Shown here: positions 1 through 8,448 of the stretch, one piece after another
How positions within the stretch are numbered: the stretch's first letter is position 1
How the letters are laid out: each line of letters opens with the position of its first letter
Assembly: GCA_002403995.1 (NCBI GenBank)
Contig: DHIV01000090.1
Coordinates: forward strand, 2,594-38,263
Source: Gallionella sp. UBA4737
Lineage (GTDB): Bacteria > Pseudomonadota > Gammaproteobacteria > Burkholderiales > Gallionellaceae
Length of the DNA: 35,670 nt
Reading direction: 5' to 3'
Program-made: the position numbers and the translations under genes
Notes under the pieces: generated by a model
Database searches by the model: none
Told to the model about the DNA's origin: nothing
The model's input: only the letters and a program-made list of their open reading frames with translations

Positions 1-1
1 G

Positions 2-67
2 ATGGAAAAATATTTCTTTGGCGAAGGTGTGCAAATGCCGGACGGGTATGTGCCCCCTAAAAATTAA
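2..67 (+). CDS. 3' tail of an upstream gene (partial)
   Basis: The frame is open from base 2 and ends at TAA 65-67, leaving about 21 residues that end in ...DGYVPPKN. The only in-window ATG (base 2) sits at the very edge, so this is probably the C-terminus of a gene starting outside the window. It ends 11 bases before the ppk1 start, so it could share a transcript with ppk1. There is too little sequence to name a family, and a chance open frame cannot be excluded. Confidence 0.3.
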   Translation: MEKYFFGEGVQMPDGYVPPKN

Positions 68-78
68 AAGGCTGCGGC

Positions 79-2166
79 TTGGCTAAAAAATTCGCCCCGC
101 AACAATTCCTGAACCGCGAGCTCGGCCAACTCGAGTTCAATCGCCGCGTGCTGGCACAGGCTGAAGACACGGCCATTCCTTTGCTGGAGCGGCTGAAATA
201 TCTGTGTATTGTCAGCAGCAATCTCGACGAGTTTTTCGAGATCCGCGTGGCGGGCTTGATGGAACAGATCAAGCTGGGCGTCACTACCACCAGTGCGGAC
301 GGCTTGACCGCGCAACAAACCCTGCAGTTGGTGCGCAAACAGGCGCATCAATTGATCGAGCGGAAGTATCAGTTATTCAACACGGACATCATTCCCGCGC
401 TCGCCGGGCAGGGCATCAAGTTCCTGCGCCGCACCCAATGGAACGAGGCGCAGAAGGTGTGGGTCAAGGATTTCTTCTTCCGCGAGGTTATGCCGGTGTT
501 GACCCCCATCGGTCTTGATCCGGCACATCCCTTTCCGCGCGTGCTCAACAAGAGCCTGTGTTTCGCCGTGGAGCTGCAAGGCAAGGATGCCTTCGGGCGC
601 AACTCGGCCCGTGCCATCGTGCAGGCTCCGCGCGTGGTGCCGCGCACCATCATGATGCCGCCCGAGATCAGCGGCTGCGAGCATGGTTTCGTTTTTCTTT
701 CATCGATCCTGCACGCGCATGTCGGTGAACTCTTTTCCGGCATGGAGATACTCGGCTGTTTCCAGTTCCGCGTGACGCGCAACAGCAACCTGTTCGTGGA
801 TGAGGAAGAAGCAAAGAACCTGCGCATCAGCCTGCAGGGCGAATTGCCGCAACGCCATTTTGGCGATGCGGTGCGTCTTGAGATCGCCGACAATTGCTCG
901 CCGCTGATCGCGGAACTGTTGCTCAAGGAATTCAATCTCGCACCGGAAGATCTGTTTCGCGTGCACGGCCCGGTGAATCTGGTGCGCATGATGGAGATCC
1001 CCGATCTGGTGGCGCGCAATGATTTGAAGTTTCCCGCTTTCGCTCCCAGCGTGCCCGGCGTATTGCAGAAAAAGGGCTCGGATATGTTCAAGGTGATGCG
1101 CAAAAGCGATGTGCTGCTGCATCATCCCTACCAGTCATTCAAGCCGGTGATCGATTTCATCCAGCAGGCCTCAAGCGATCCAAAAGTGGTCGCCATCAAG
1201 CAGACCGTGTATCGCACCGGGGCAGATTCGGCCCTGATGGAGGCGCTGATCGCTGCGGCACAGCGCGGCAAGGAGGTGACCGTGGTGGTGGAACTGCTGG
1301 CGCGTTTCGATGAAGAAGCCAACATCAATTGGGCAACCCGTCTCGAGGAGGTCGGCGCCCACGTGGTATACGGCGTGGTCGGGCACAAGACCCACGCCAA
1401 GATGCTGATGGTGGTGCGCCGCGAAGATGGCAAGTTGCGCCGCTATGTGCACCTCGGCACCGGCAACTACCATCCGCGCACGGCGAGGCTTTATACCGAC
1501 TTTGGCCTGTTCACCTGCGACGAAAAGATCTGCGCAGACGTGAACGAGGTTTTCAGCCAGCTCACCAGTCTCGGCAAGGCGCGCACGTTGAATTATTTGT
1601 GGCAGTCGCCATTTTCGCTGCACAGCGAGGTATTGCATGCCATCCAGAACGAAACCCGCCTCGCCAAATCCGGCAGGCGCGCCCACATCATCGCCAAGAT
1701 GAATGCCTTGCTTGAACCTGAAACCATCAATGCGCTATACGAAGCTTCCCAGGCCGGCGTGAAAATCGATTTGATCGTGCGCGGGGTGTGCGCGCTTCGT
1801 CCCGGGGTGAAAGGCTTGTCCGAAAACATCAAGGTGCGCTCGGTGATCGGGCGTTTTCTCGAACACACCCGCATCTTTTATTTCCGCAATGATCTGAAGC
1901 ACAACGTCTATCTCGCCAGCGCGGACTGGATGGACAGGAATTTTTTCCGCCGCATAGAGGTCTGTTTCCCGGTACTTGAAAAGAAACTGAAGAAACGTGT
2001 GATCGACGAGGGCCTGAAAATCTATCTGCAAGACAACTGCCAGGCATGGGACATGGACAGCGCGGGGCATTACCGGCACAAGAACCCGCGCCGCGCGGAA
2101 AAAAAGTGTGCCCAGATCGAGCTGCTCAAGCAATTCACTCATGCACCGGCCAAAGCAATTTCTTAG
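79..2166 (+). CDS. ppk1: polyphosphate kinase 1
   Basis: PPK1 reversibly moves the gamma-phosphate of ATP onto inorganic polyphosphate, usually at the inner face of the membrane. The 695 residues match the usual family length of about 690. The N-terminus (FLNRELGQLEFNRRVL) is the family N-domain signature. The catalytic core shows H439 in GHKTHAKM, H458 in YVHLGTGNY and H596 in LEHTRIFYF. These sit at a constant +4 offset from E. coli H435 (autophosphorylated), H454 and H592, so the enzyme looks intact. The start is TTG at 79, preceded by AAAAGG about 7 bases upstream; no better ATG precedes the conserved N-terminus. sixA and a PPK2-type phosphotransferase lie about 4 kb downstream, which makes this a polyphosphate neighbourhood. 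Family assignment is firm; regulation (for example a pho box) is not visible. Confidence 0.97.
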   Translation: MAKKFAPQQFLNRELGQLEFNRRVLAQAEDTAIPLLERLKYLCIVSSNLDEFFEIRVAGLMEQIKLGVTTTSADGLTAQQTLQLVRKQAHQLIERKYQLFNTDIIPALAGQGIKFLRRTQWNEAQKVWVKDFFFREVMPVLTPIGLDPAHPFPRVLNKSLCFAVELQGKDAFGRNSARAIVQAPRVVPRTIMMPPEISGCEHGFVFLSSILHAHVGELFSGMEILGCFQFRVTRNSNLFVDEEEAKNLRISLQGELPQRHFGDAVRLEIADNCSPLIAELLLKEFNLAPEDLFRVHGPVNLVRMMEIPDLVARNDLKFPAFAPSVPGVLQKKGSDMFKVMRKSDVLLHHPYQSFKPVIDFIQQASSDPKVVAIKQTVYRTGADSALMEALIAAAQRGKEVTVVVELLARFDEEANINWATRLEEVGAHVVYGVVGHKTHAKMLMVVRREDGKLRRYVHLGTGNYHPRTARLYTDFGLFTCDEKICADVNEVFSQLTSLGKARTLNYLWQSPFSLHSEVLHAIQNETRLAKSGRRAHIIAKMNALLEPETINALYEASQAGVKIDLIVRGVCALRPGVKGLSENIKVRSVIGRFLEHTRIFYFRNDLKHNVYLASADWMDRNFFRRIEVCFPVLEKKLKKRVIDEGLKIYLQDNCQAWDMDSAGHYRHKNPRRAEKKCAQIELLKQFTHAPAKAIS

Positions 2167-2301
2167 CAACTTTCAGGCTTTAGGTATTATCTCCCACACA
2201 GTTTGGCGAGGTATGCCTGCAAATCACCAAAAATGAAAACTACAACCTCTTTAAATGCTGGCACAATGGCAGGGCTTGAAAATCGGCTCGACGCAGTTAC
2301 C

Positions 2302-3462
2302 ATGACACTCAAACGCACGCTTATCCTGACATTGGCCCTTTGCTGTGCGGCATGCGGATTTTTCGATCACGACAGCCAGGACGGTTTTCTGTTACCTGTT
2401 CCGGAATCGAACTCTGGCACCGTGCCCAGGGTTTTCGATCTTCGCAATCAGCAGAAGCTCGACGAGTTGACCGGGCAACTGGATGACAAACGCGCAATAT
2501 TCATCGGCGAAATTCACGACCGTCTGGAACACCACCAAAACCAGTTGCGCGTCATCCAGAGCCTGTATGCGCGAAATCCCCATCTCGCCATCGGTGTCGA
2601 ATATTTCCAGCAGCCTTTTCAGCCCTACCTCGATGATTATATCGCCGGGCGTATCGATGAGCGGGAAATGCTGATAAAAACCGAATATTTCAAGCGCTGG
2701 CAACTGGATTACCGCTTGCTTCAGCCGATTTTCCAGTTCGCCCGGGAAAAGCATATCCCGGTGCTGGCGCTGAATATTGCCGACGAAGTCCATAACAAGG
2801 TATTCAGGCAAGGGATGAAAAGCCTGAGTCCCGAAGAGCGTTCGAAAACGCCGGCCGTCATCGAACCGGCCAGCGGACATTACCTGCAGCGGTTGAAAAC
2901 GATTTTCGATTCCCATCCGCAGGGCAACGATTTCACGAATTTTGTCGAGGGCGTGCTGTTGTGGGACTCATCGATGGCCGATACTGCCGCGCGCTACCTG
3001 AATGCCCATCCGCAATCGCGCATGGTTGTGCTGGCGGGAATGGTGCACGTCATGTACGGCGATGGCATCCCGGAACGCGTCAACCACCGCCTGGGCAGCG
3101 ACCAGAGTGCGCTGCTGATCAACGGCAGCGACTTCGGCAGATATCCGGGCATAGCCGATTATCTGCTGGCGACGGAGGGCAATAAGGAACTGCCGAAAGC
3201 CGGCAAGCTGGGAGTATCGGTTCTGGACGGCGCGGATAGCGTGTACATCAGCGAATTCGCCGCCGGCAGCGCGGCACAAGCAGCGGGCCTCAAGGTGGCC
3301 GATCACATCCTTGCGCTCAATGGTGCGAAGGTGGCAGATATGACGGAGCTGAAAGCCATGATGTTCGATAAACAACCCGGCGATCGTGTACAGGTGGACG
3401 TACTGCGCAATGACGCGTTGGGCTCGAAGAAGGAGTTGCAGTTCGAGGTGACGCTGCGCTGA
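2302..3462 (+). CDS. ChaN-like lipoprotein with C-terminal PDZ domain
   Basis: The first 18 residues form a basic start plus hydrophobic stretch ending in ALCCAAC, a lipobox-like site with Cys18 as likely lipidation site; the -3 position is Cys, which is atypical. Residues of about 65-290 resemble the ChaN/haem-binding-uptake (DUF399, TIKI-related) fold: FIGEIHDRLEHH near residue 66, then GVEYFQQPFQPYLDDY, and VVLAGMVHVMYGDG. Residues of about 300-375 form a PDZ domain (AAGLKVADHILALNG). The open frame extends upstream to a TTG at 2203, but that would bury the signal peptide, so ATG 2302 is preferred although its ribosome-binding site is weak. Family members are linked to iron/haem binding or are metal-dependent hydrolases, so the substrate is unknown here. 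It is probably anchored in the outer membrane facing the periplasm. It follows ppk1 by 135 bases and converges on the peptidase gene. Confidence 0.8.
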   Translation: MTLKRTLILTLALCCAACGFFDHDSQDGFLLPVPESNSGTVPRVFDLRNQQKLDELTGQLDDKRAIFIGEIHDRLEHHQNQLRVIQSLYARNPHLAIGVEYFQQPFQPYLDDYIAGRIDEREMLIKTEYFKRWQLDYRLLQPIFQFAREKHIPVLALNIADEVHNKVFRQGMKSLSPEERSKTPAVIEPASGHYLQRLKTIFDSHPQGNDFTNFVEGVLLWDSSMADTAARYLNAHPQSRMVVLAGMVHVMYGDGIPERVNHRLGSDQSALLINGSDFGRYPGIADYLLATEGNKELPKAGKLGVSVLDGADSVYISEFAAGSAAQAAGLKVADHILALNGAKVADMTELKAMMFDKQPGDRVQVDVLRNDALGSKKELQFEVTLR

Positions 3463-3576
3463 AGGGCACTTCTAAAAATCCAGATTTTAGTTACGGCATA
3501 ACCTGAAGGTTAGCCTGCACAGCAACTTCGTTGTATCCAAACTGCTCGGCAAACTCTGAATTTTTAGAAGCGCCCT
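3463..3576. repeat. 114-bp element with 21-bp terminal inverted repeats
   Basis: The gap between two convergent genes is almost entirely filled by this element. Bases 3463-3483 and 3556-3576 are inverted copies of one another with 19 of 21 positions matching (AGGGC(A/G)CTTCTAAAAAT core). The interior holds a small hairpin (TAACC-TGAA-GGTTA). On the minus strand an open stretch of about 21 codons reads ...QFGYNEVAVQANLQVMP and stops at 3493-3491. It could be a MITE-like or REP-like repeat, a relic of a gene end, or a two-sided terminator for the convergent genes. No transposase is present. The structure is directly visible; the mobile nature is inference. Confidence 0.55.
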
Positions 3577-3592
3577 GAACCAGATTAAAATT

Positions 3593-5746
3593 CTACCGCG
3601 CCAGGCTTTCGCGCGCCGCGAGCTTTGCGCGCGGCACCTCCACCGTGCTGCCGTCTTGCTGTTTCACCGCCATCGCCAGCGGCGAGCGCGCCACCGGCCA
3701 CACTCCCTTGATCAGGTTGGTCGATTCAGGTCCGCTGAAAGCGGCATAGCTGAATTTTGAATAATGCGGCAATTTTCTTGCGAGTATCGGCAACATCGCA
3801 GCATCGGGCGCGGTCAGCCAGGCAACGGGAGCGGGCCCGATGTGGGCGGTTAAAACGAGCGCATCCCGGGCGCGTTGATATTCCCTGGCCAGCCAGACTC
3901 CGCCTTCCGACAGCATCGCCCCGCTTTGCATCAGCGCGGCCTGGAATTCGCCGCGAAAACGATTCTCTTCGCCAAACAACCACACTGCTCCCTGGTCCGG
4001 CAATCTCTCGACTTCATCGTCCCATTTGATGAGAGTTGCACGCGACGGCTGTTGTTGCCAGGCTTGCGCGATCGCCAGGAATTGCGCGCGCATGTCCTCC
4101 GGCGCTTTGCGCGGCAACACGATCAGCAATTTTTCCGCGCCGAACACTTGCGACAGGGCAGGGGGGATCTCGGCGCGATCCAGGCGGCGGAACAGATCGA
4201 ACTCGGGATCCACATCGACGCGCAACGGCTGCGCATCCAGCGAGAAGTTGAACTCGGCTTGCTTATCCTTCATTTCGATCACGGTCGAATAAGCATTCTC
4301 CTGCCCGGCCAGTGTGACCGCGAGCGGCAGATCGAGATCATAGGCCGGGCCGGGCTGGGTTTGCTCGACATCGATGCTGAGCACATAGCCTGTTTTGGCG
4401 CGACGCGCATGGGCTGATACCAGGCGCAATTGCGGCGCACCGGATCGCTGCACCCATTGCGCGAAGAAAGGTTTAAGGTCTATATCTTTTTTCGGGGCTG
4501 CGGCTTGCGAAAATTCCTGTTCGAGATCGGCGAAGCTGGCGCGCTTGAAGCGATAGTCGCGGTAGAAGTTTTGCAGCGTGCGGATGAAGGCATCATCACC
4601 CAGTTTTCTGCGCAGCATGTGGAACATCATCATCGCCTTGCCGTAGCCCACCGCTTCGGTTTGCGCGCTGTGGCGCGAAGTGAATTGCGTGAGCGGGAAA
4701 TCCCGTCCGGCGGAAACGAAATCGGCATATTTCTGCAATGTGCTGCGCCGGAATTCCGCGCCGCTGCCTTTTTGCTCCTGCAACAGGTGATCGGCCAGAT
4801 AGGCGGTGAGACCTTCCGACCAGTTGCCGCCGGCGTAATCCACATACACGCCGTTTCCCCACCAGTTGTGCAGGATCTCGTGCGGATAGGAGGTGTCGAT
4901 GATGAACGGCAGGCGGATCACCTGGCTGCCCAGCAAGGTGAAAGACGGCATGCCGTATCCGGTTTCCCAGAAATTTTCCACCAGTGCGAACTTGGCATAG
5001 GGATAGGGGCCGATGAGCCGCTGATACATCGCGATGTAACGCGCGGTGGCATCCTGATAACGCTGGGCGAGAGCCGCATCATCTTTGCGCAAATAAACCA
5101 GCGACTCGACGCCTGCGTCATTGCGCGCATATTCGGTGAACGGCGCGGCGATCAGGTATATCTCATCCTGCGGCTGCCCTTCTTCCCAATGAACATGGCC
5201 CTGCAAGCCTGCCTGTGCGGCGCTGCCGGTGCCGCGCTTGGCCGTATTACGTTTACCTTGGCTGATAGCGCGCCAACCCTGGGGAAGTTCGATATCCAGA
5301 GAGAACGTCAGCATGCCGTCACCAAAACCCGGATACCAGCCGCTGTCGCCGGTGAGCACAGTCCCTTCTGCGGCGATGATGCCCGGCGTGCTTTCAAAAC
5401 TGCGCGCTTCGCGCATATCCTGCCGCGGCGGCTGGAATATCTCTCCGCTATAAATCAGCGTGAAGCTGTCGCTGCCGCGCGGTAAGGTAACAAGATATTC
5501 CTGCATCAAGCTTCCCGGTATCTCCCTGGCAATTCTTATTTTGGCATCAGGAGATGCCGGATGCATGTTCCGATGCAATGAAAAATCGAGCGTGCGCGGC
5601 GCATCCGGCGGCAGGATGATGCGGTCCTCGGCTTCCAGGCTATGCTGTTCCGGATGAAGCACGATATGCAGATGGTGTTGCGGCAGCGATTGTGCAAAGC
5701 CGGAGGCCGTGAAGAGGACGAATGCAAGAGTGGCCAATAAACGCAT
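3593..5746 (-). CDS. M1-family-like zinc metallopeptidase, secreted
   Basis: The 717-residue protein starts with a Sec signal peptide (about residues 1-18, FTASGFAQS). The zinc site is H289-E290-I-L-H293 followed by NWWGNGV and E311 in NWSEGLTAYLADH, the gluzincin arrangement of M1 aminopeptidases (two His, catalytic Glu, third ligand Glu). The spacing from the second His to the ligand Glu is 17 residues, one fewer than the canonical 18. Upstream residues resemble the M1 beta-sandwich domain, with ETGYGMPSFTLLG in place of the usual GAMEN motif, so exopeptidase specificity is uncertain. The C-terminal third (about residues 440-717) has no domain I recognise. The product is probably periplasmic and may degrade peptides. 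It converges with the ChaN-like gene. Family confidence is high, substrate unknown. Confidence 0.85.
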   Translation of the reverse strand: MRLLATLAFVLFTASGFAQSLPQHHLHIVLHPEQHSLEAEDRIILPPDAPRTLDFSLHRNMHPASPDAKIRIAREIPGSLMQEYLVTLPRGSDSFTLIYSGEIFQPPRQDMREARSFESTPGIIAAEGTVLTGDSGWYPGFGDGMLTFSLDIELPQGWRAISQGKRNTAKRGTGSAAQAGLQGHVHWEEGQPQDEIYLIAAPFTEYARNDAGVESLVYLRKDDAALAQRYQDATARYIAMYQRLIGPYPYAKFALVENFWETGYGMPSFTLLGSQVIRLPFIIDTSYPHEILHNWWGNGVYVDYAGGNWSEGLTAYLADHLLQEQKGSGAEFRRSTLQKYADFVSAGRDFPLTQFTSRHSAQTEAVGYGKAMMMFHMLRRKLGDDAFIRTLQNFYRDYRFKRASFADLEQEFSQAAAPKKDIDLKPFFAQWVQRSGAPQLRLVSAHARRAKTGYVLSIDVEQTQPGPAYDLDLPLAVTLAGQENAYSTVIEMKDKQAEFNFSLDAQPLRVDVDPEFDLFRRLDRAEIPPALSQVFGAEKLLIVLPRKAPEDMRAQFLAIAQAWQQQPSRATLIKWDDEVERLPDQGAVWLFGEENRFRGEFQAALMQSGAMLSEGGVWLAREYQRARDALVLTAHIGPAPVAWLTAPDAAMLPILARKLPHYSKFSYAAFSGPESTNLIKGVWPVARSPLAMAVKQQDGSTVEVPRAKLAARESLAR

Positions 5747-5887
5747 CGTGTTTAAATCGCGGCTAAAGAACGGTTAATAATCGAATCGCCGCCATTCTGC
5801 AAAAACACCTCTGGCAATCTTTCACGCATGATCCAACACCGGGGGCCGGGAAACCCATGAGGACTAACGCGATGCTGCCGCATGGAA

Positions 5888-6268
5888 TCAGTGCTTATGC
5901 GGGCGGCCGGTTTTAATCTTTTCCAGGCTTCCCAATTTTTGCTTCAATTGCGCGGCATTCAGTTCGGCCAGCATCTTCAGCCCGGCACGCAACACTTCGC
6001 TTTTCTTGACATGCATTTTCGCCTTCAGGCAAATCGCCTTGACCTCGGCTATCTTTGCATACTCGTTTTGCGGCATGGTGAAGCTGTCGCGCACCACTTT
6101 CTTCTTGTGATTCTTTTTCGGCTTTTTGGCGGCTGGTTGCGTCGCGTCCTTGACGCCTGATTTGACCGGCGCCTTGGTGATAACTTTTGCCGCGGCGGCG
6201 GGCTTTTTCACCGGCAGTTTTTTTGCCGTGGTCCTGGCTTTTGATGCGGCAGTCTTTTTGGTTGTCAT
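5888..6268 (-). CDS. Lys/Ala-rich-tailed ribbon-helix-helix-like protein
   Basis: This 126-residue protein has two parts. Residues 1-58 are a low-complexity Lys/Ala/Pro/Thr tail resembling histone H1-like tails (AlgP, PhaF). Residues of about 60-104 read RDSFTMP, then two predicted helices (NEYAKIAEVKAICLKA and KSEVLRAGLKMLAEL), the strand-helix-helix pattern of ribbon-helix-helix DNA-binding proteins. The protein ends in a basic KTGRPHKH. A strong ribosome-binding site (AAGGGA) precedes ATG 6266-6268. The gene is divergent from sixA-pap, 80 bases away. A DNA- or polyphosphate-binding role would fit the basic tail and the ppk1/sixA/pap context, but that is inference. I know no characterised namesake. 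Confidence 0.7.
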   Translation of the reverse strand: MTTKKTAASKARTTAKKLPVKKPAAAAKVITKAPVKSGVKDATQPAAKKPKKNHKKKVVRDSFTMPQNEYAKIAEVKAICLKAKMHVKKSEVLRAGLKMLAELNAAQLKQKLGSLEKIKTGRPHKH

Positions 6269-6348
6269 ATCATTCCCTTCGTATTAAAGTGGGACAAATA
6301 GTGTATACGGTATATGCCGATAAATAAAATATAATATTCGGAGGCGAG

Positions 6349-6795
6349 ATGGATCTGATCCTGTGGCGGCATGCGGAAGCGGAAGATGGCGCACCCGACC
6401 ATGCACGCGAACTCACCGCGAAGGGTATCAAACAGGCTGGGAAAGCCGCCGCTTTTCTGCATCAGCATTTGCCCCGCGACCACCGCATCCTGGTCAGCCC
6501 GGCGGCCCGCACCCAGCAGACAGCCGCCGCTCTCACCCATCATTTTACCCTGGCGCCCACGATCGCACCCGGCGCTTCTGCACAGGCCGTGTTGCATGCG
6601 GCGCGCTGGCCGGATGCGGGCGGCACGGTACTGATCGTCGGGCACCAGCCGACCCTGGGTGAGGTCGCGGCGCAACTGCTCGGCTGTGCGGACACAGCAT
6701 TGAGTATCAAGAAGGGCTCTCTCTGGTGGTTCAGCCGGCGCGAAGGCTCGGAGCAGGTCACCTTGCGACTGGTCATCACGCCGGATTTTTTGTAA
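6349..6795 (+). CDS. sixA: SixA-type phosphohistidine phosphatase
   Basis: The protein is a short histidine phosphatase of 148 residues, the usual SixA size. The RHG-type motif is R7-H8 (LILWRHAEAE), the second Arg region is LVSPAARTQQTA, and the second catalytic His is H99 (LIVGHQPTLGE). Family members remove phosphate from phosphohistidine on HPt domains or the nitrogen phosphotransferase system. GGAGG lies 4 bases before ATG 6349. The TAA stop is followed after 28 bases by the polyphosphate:AMP phosphotransferase gene, so they probably form an operon. SixA genes often lie near polyphosphate genes in proteobacteria, but the physiological phospho-protein partner cannot be told from sequence. 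Confidence 0.9.
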   Translation: MDLILWRHAEAEDGAPDHARELTAKGIKQAGKAAAFLHQHLPRDHRILVSPAARTQQTAAALTHHFTLAPTIAPGASAQAVLHAARWPDAGGTVLIVGHQPTLGEVAAQLLGCADTALSIKKGSLWWFSRREGSEQVTLRLVITPDFL

Positions 6796-6823
6796 GCCTA
6801 TTCATGCATTGAGGGGAATCAAC

Positions 6824-8308
6824 ATGTTTGAATCTGCGGAACTCGGACACAAGATCGACAAAGCTACTTACGATGCCGAGGTGCCAAAGCTGCGCGAGGA
6901 CCTGCTCAACGCGCAATTCGATCTTGCGCAGAAGGCCAAATTCCCGGTCATCATCCTGGTCGGCGGCGTGGATGGCGCGGGCAAGGGCGAGACCGTCAAC
7001 CTGCTCAACGCGTGGATGGACCCGCGCTATATCCAGGCGCACGCGATGGGCGAACTGTCGGATGAGGAGCGCGAGCGTCCGCCGATGTGGCGCTTCTGGC
7101 GCGCGCTGCCGCCCAGGGGCAAGATCGGCGTGTTCTTCGGTTCGTGGTACACCTCGCCCATCGTGCGGCGCGTGATGGGCAAGATCAAGGCGTCCGAATT
7201 GAACCAGAGCATAGACGAGATCAACCGTTTCGAGACGATGCTCACCAATGAAGGCGCGCTGATCATCAAATTCTGGTTCCATCTCTCCAAGGAAGCGCAG
7301 CGCAAACGCCTCAAGAGCCTGGAGAAAAATCCCAAGACGCGCTGGCGCGTCACCGATCTGGACTGGAAGCGCTTCAAGCTGTACGACAAATTCCGCAAGG
7401 TTTCCGAGCATGCGTTACGCGCCACCAGCACCGCGGAAGCGCCGTGGATCGTAGTCGAGGGCACTGACCCGCGCTACCGCAATCTGACCACCGGCAAGAT
7501 TTTGCTGGAAGCGCTGAGCAAGCGTTTGAAACATATTGCGCAAAACGTACCGTCCAATGCCGCGCCGCTGCATGCGTCGATCGACAGCCTGAACGTGTTC
7601 GACAAGCTGAACATGGCGCAGAAACTCGCCAAGAAGAAATTCGACGATGAACTGGAAAAATACCAGGGCAAGCTCAACCTGCTCACACGCGACGAGCGCT
7701 TCCGCAACCTGTCCGTCATCGCGCTGTTCGAGGGTTCGGATGCGGGCGGCAAGGGCGGCGCGATACGCCGCATCACCGGAGCGCTGGACGCGCGCCACTA
7801 CCGCATCATCCCGGTCGCCGCACCCACCGAAGAGGAGCGCGCCCAGCCCTATCTGTGGCGGTTCTGGCGGCACATCCCGCGCACCAGGCGCGTGACGATC
7901 TTCGACCGCTCATGGTACGGGCGCGTGCTGGTCGAACGCGTCGAGAAATTCTGTTCGGTAGCGGACTGGATGCGCGCCTACAGCGAGATCAACGACTTCG
8001 AGGAACAATTAGTCAGGCACAACACCGTGCTGGTGAAATTCTGGCTGGCCATCACCAAGGAGGAACAACTGCGGCGCTTCAAGGAGCGTGAAAAAACCGG
8101 CTTCAAGCGCTTCAAGATCACCGAGGAAGACTGGCGCAACCGCAAGAAATGGAACGAATACGAAACCGCCGTGTGCGACATGGTGGACCGCACCAGCACC
8201 GAGATCGCGCCCTGGACATTGGTGGAAGCCAACGACAAGAACTTCGCGCGCATCAAGATCCTGAAAACGCTATGCCAGCAGATCGAGGCGGCAATGAAGC
8301 ACAAGTAA
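6824..8308 (+). CDS. pap: polyphosphate:AMP phosphotransferase (tandem PPK2, class II)
   Basis: Pap transfers phosphate from polyphosphate to AMP to make ADP. The 494 residues hold two PPK2 domains, as in the Acinetobacter/Pseudomonas enzymes (about 495 residues). Domain 1 (about residues 20-250) has Walker A GGVDGAGKGE at 47-56 but GSWYTSP at 106-112 where the Walker B/lid aspartate normally sits. Domain 2 (about 275-494) has EGSDAGGKGG at 303-312 and the complete DRSWYGR at 361-367. The second domain is therefore the likely catalytic one, as inferred for class II PPK2 proteins. ATG 6824 is preferred over an in-frame TTG at 6809 because GAGGGGA lies 6 bases upstream of the ATG. With ppk1 it would allow both storage and use of polyphosphate. 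Confidence 0.94.
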   Translation: MFESAELGHKIDKATYDAEVPKLREDLLNAQFDLAQKAKFPVIILVGGVDGAGKGETVNLLNAWMDPRYIQAHAMGELSDEERERPPMWRFWRALPPRGKIGVFFGSWYTSPIVRRVMGKIKASELNQSIDEINRFETMLTNEGALIIKFWFHLSKEAQRKRLKSLEKNPKTRWRVTDLDWKRFKLYDKFRKVSEHALRATSTAEAPWIVVEGTDPRYRNLTTGKILLEALSKRLKHIAQNVPSNAAPLHASIDSLNVFDKLNMAQKLAKKKFDDELEKYQGKLNLLTRDERFRNLSVIALFEGSDAGGKGGAIRRITGALDARHYRIIPVAAPTEEERAQPYLWRFWRHIPRTRRVTIFDRSWYGRVLVERVEKFCSVADWMRAYSEINDFEEQLVRHNTVLVKFWLAITKEEQLRRFKEREKTGFKRFKITEEDWRNRKKWNEYETAVCDMVDRTSTEIAPWTLVEANDKNFARIKILKTLCQQIEAAMKHK

Positions 8309-8336
8309 TTCCGATTCGGATTAAAACAGCATGTGT

Positions 8337-8363
8337 GTAGGAGCGGGCATGGCCCGCTCCTAC
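8337..8363. repeat. REP-like perfect palindrome
   Basis: Bases 8337-8348 (GTAGGAGCGGGC) and 8352-8363 are perfect inverted copies of 12 bases with a 3-base loop. The motif resembles the GTAGGAGCGGGC-type extragenic palindromes common in gamma- and betaproteobacteria. It lies between the convergent pap and lipoprotein genes, so it may also end transcription, but no U-run follows on either strand. Confidence 0.7.
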
Positions 8364-8448
8364 CGGTGCCCGACCAAAAGTTTTTCGGATACAGCTGAAC
8401 TATTGCCGTTTCTAACGCAAATCAGAATATTCCCCTGACTGGCGAATA

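Noticed and set aside
4430..5485. Long open frame (about 350 codons) opposite the M1 peptidase gene
   Set aside because: It is a mirror of a GC-rich real gene; the minus strand has a signal peptide and zinc motif, and the plus-strand product has no recognisable family.
6330..6335. Perfect TATAAT upstream of sixA
   Set aside because: Transcription from it would start inside the GGAGG ribosome-binding site at 6340-6344, and no -35 box is seen at a proper distance, so I do not call it the sixA promoter.
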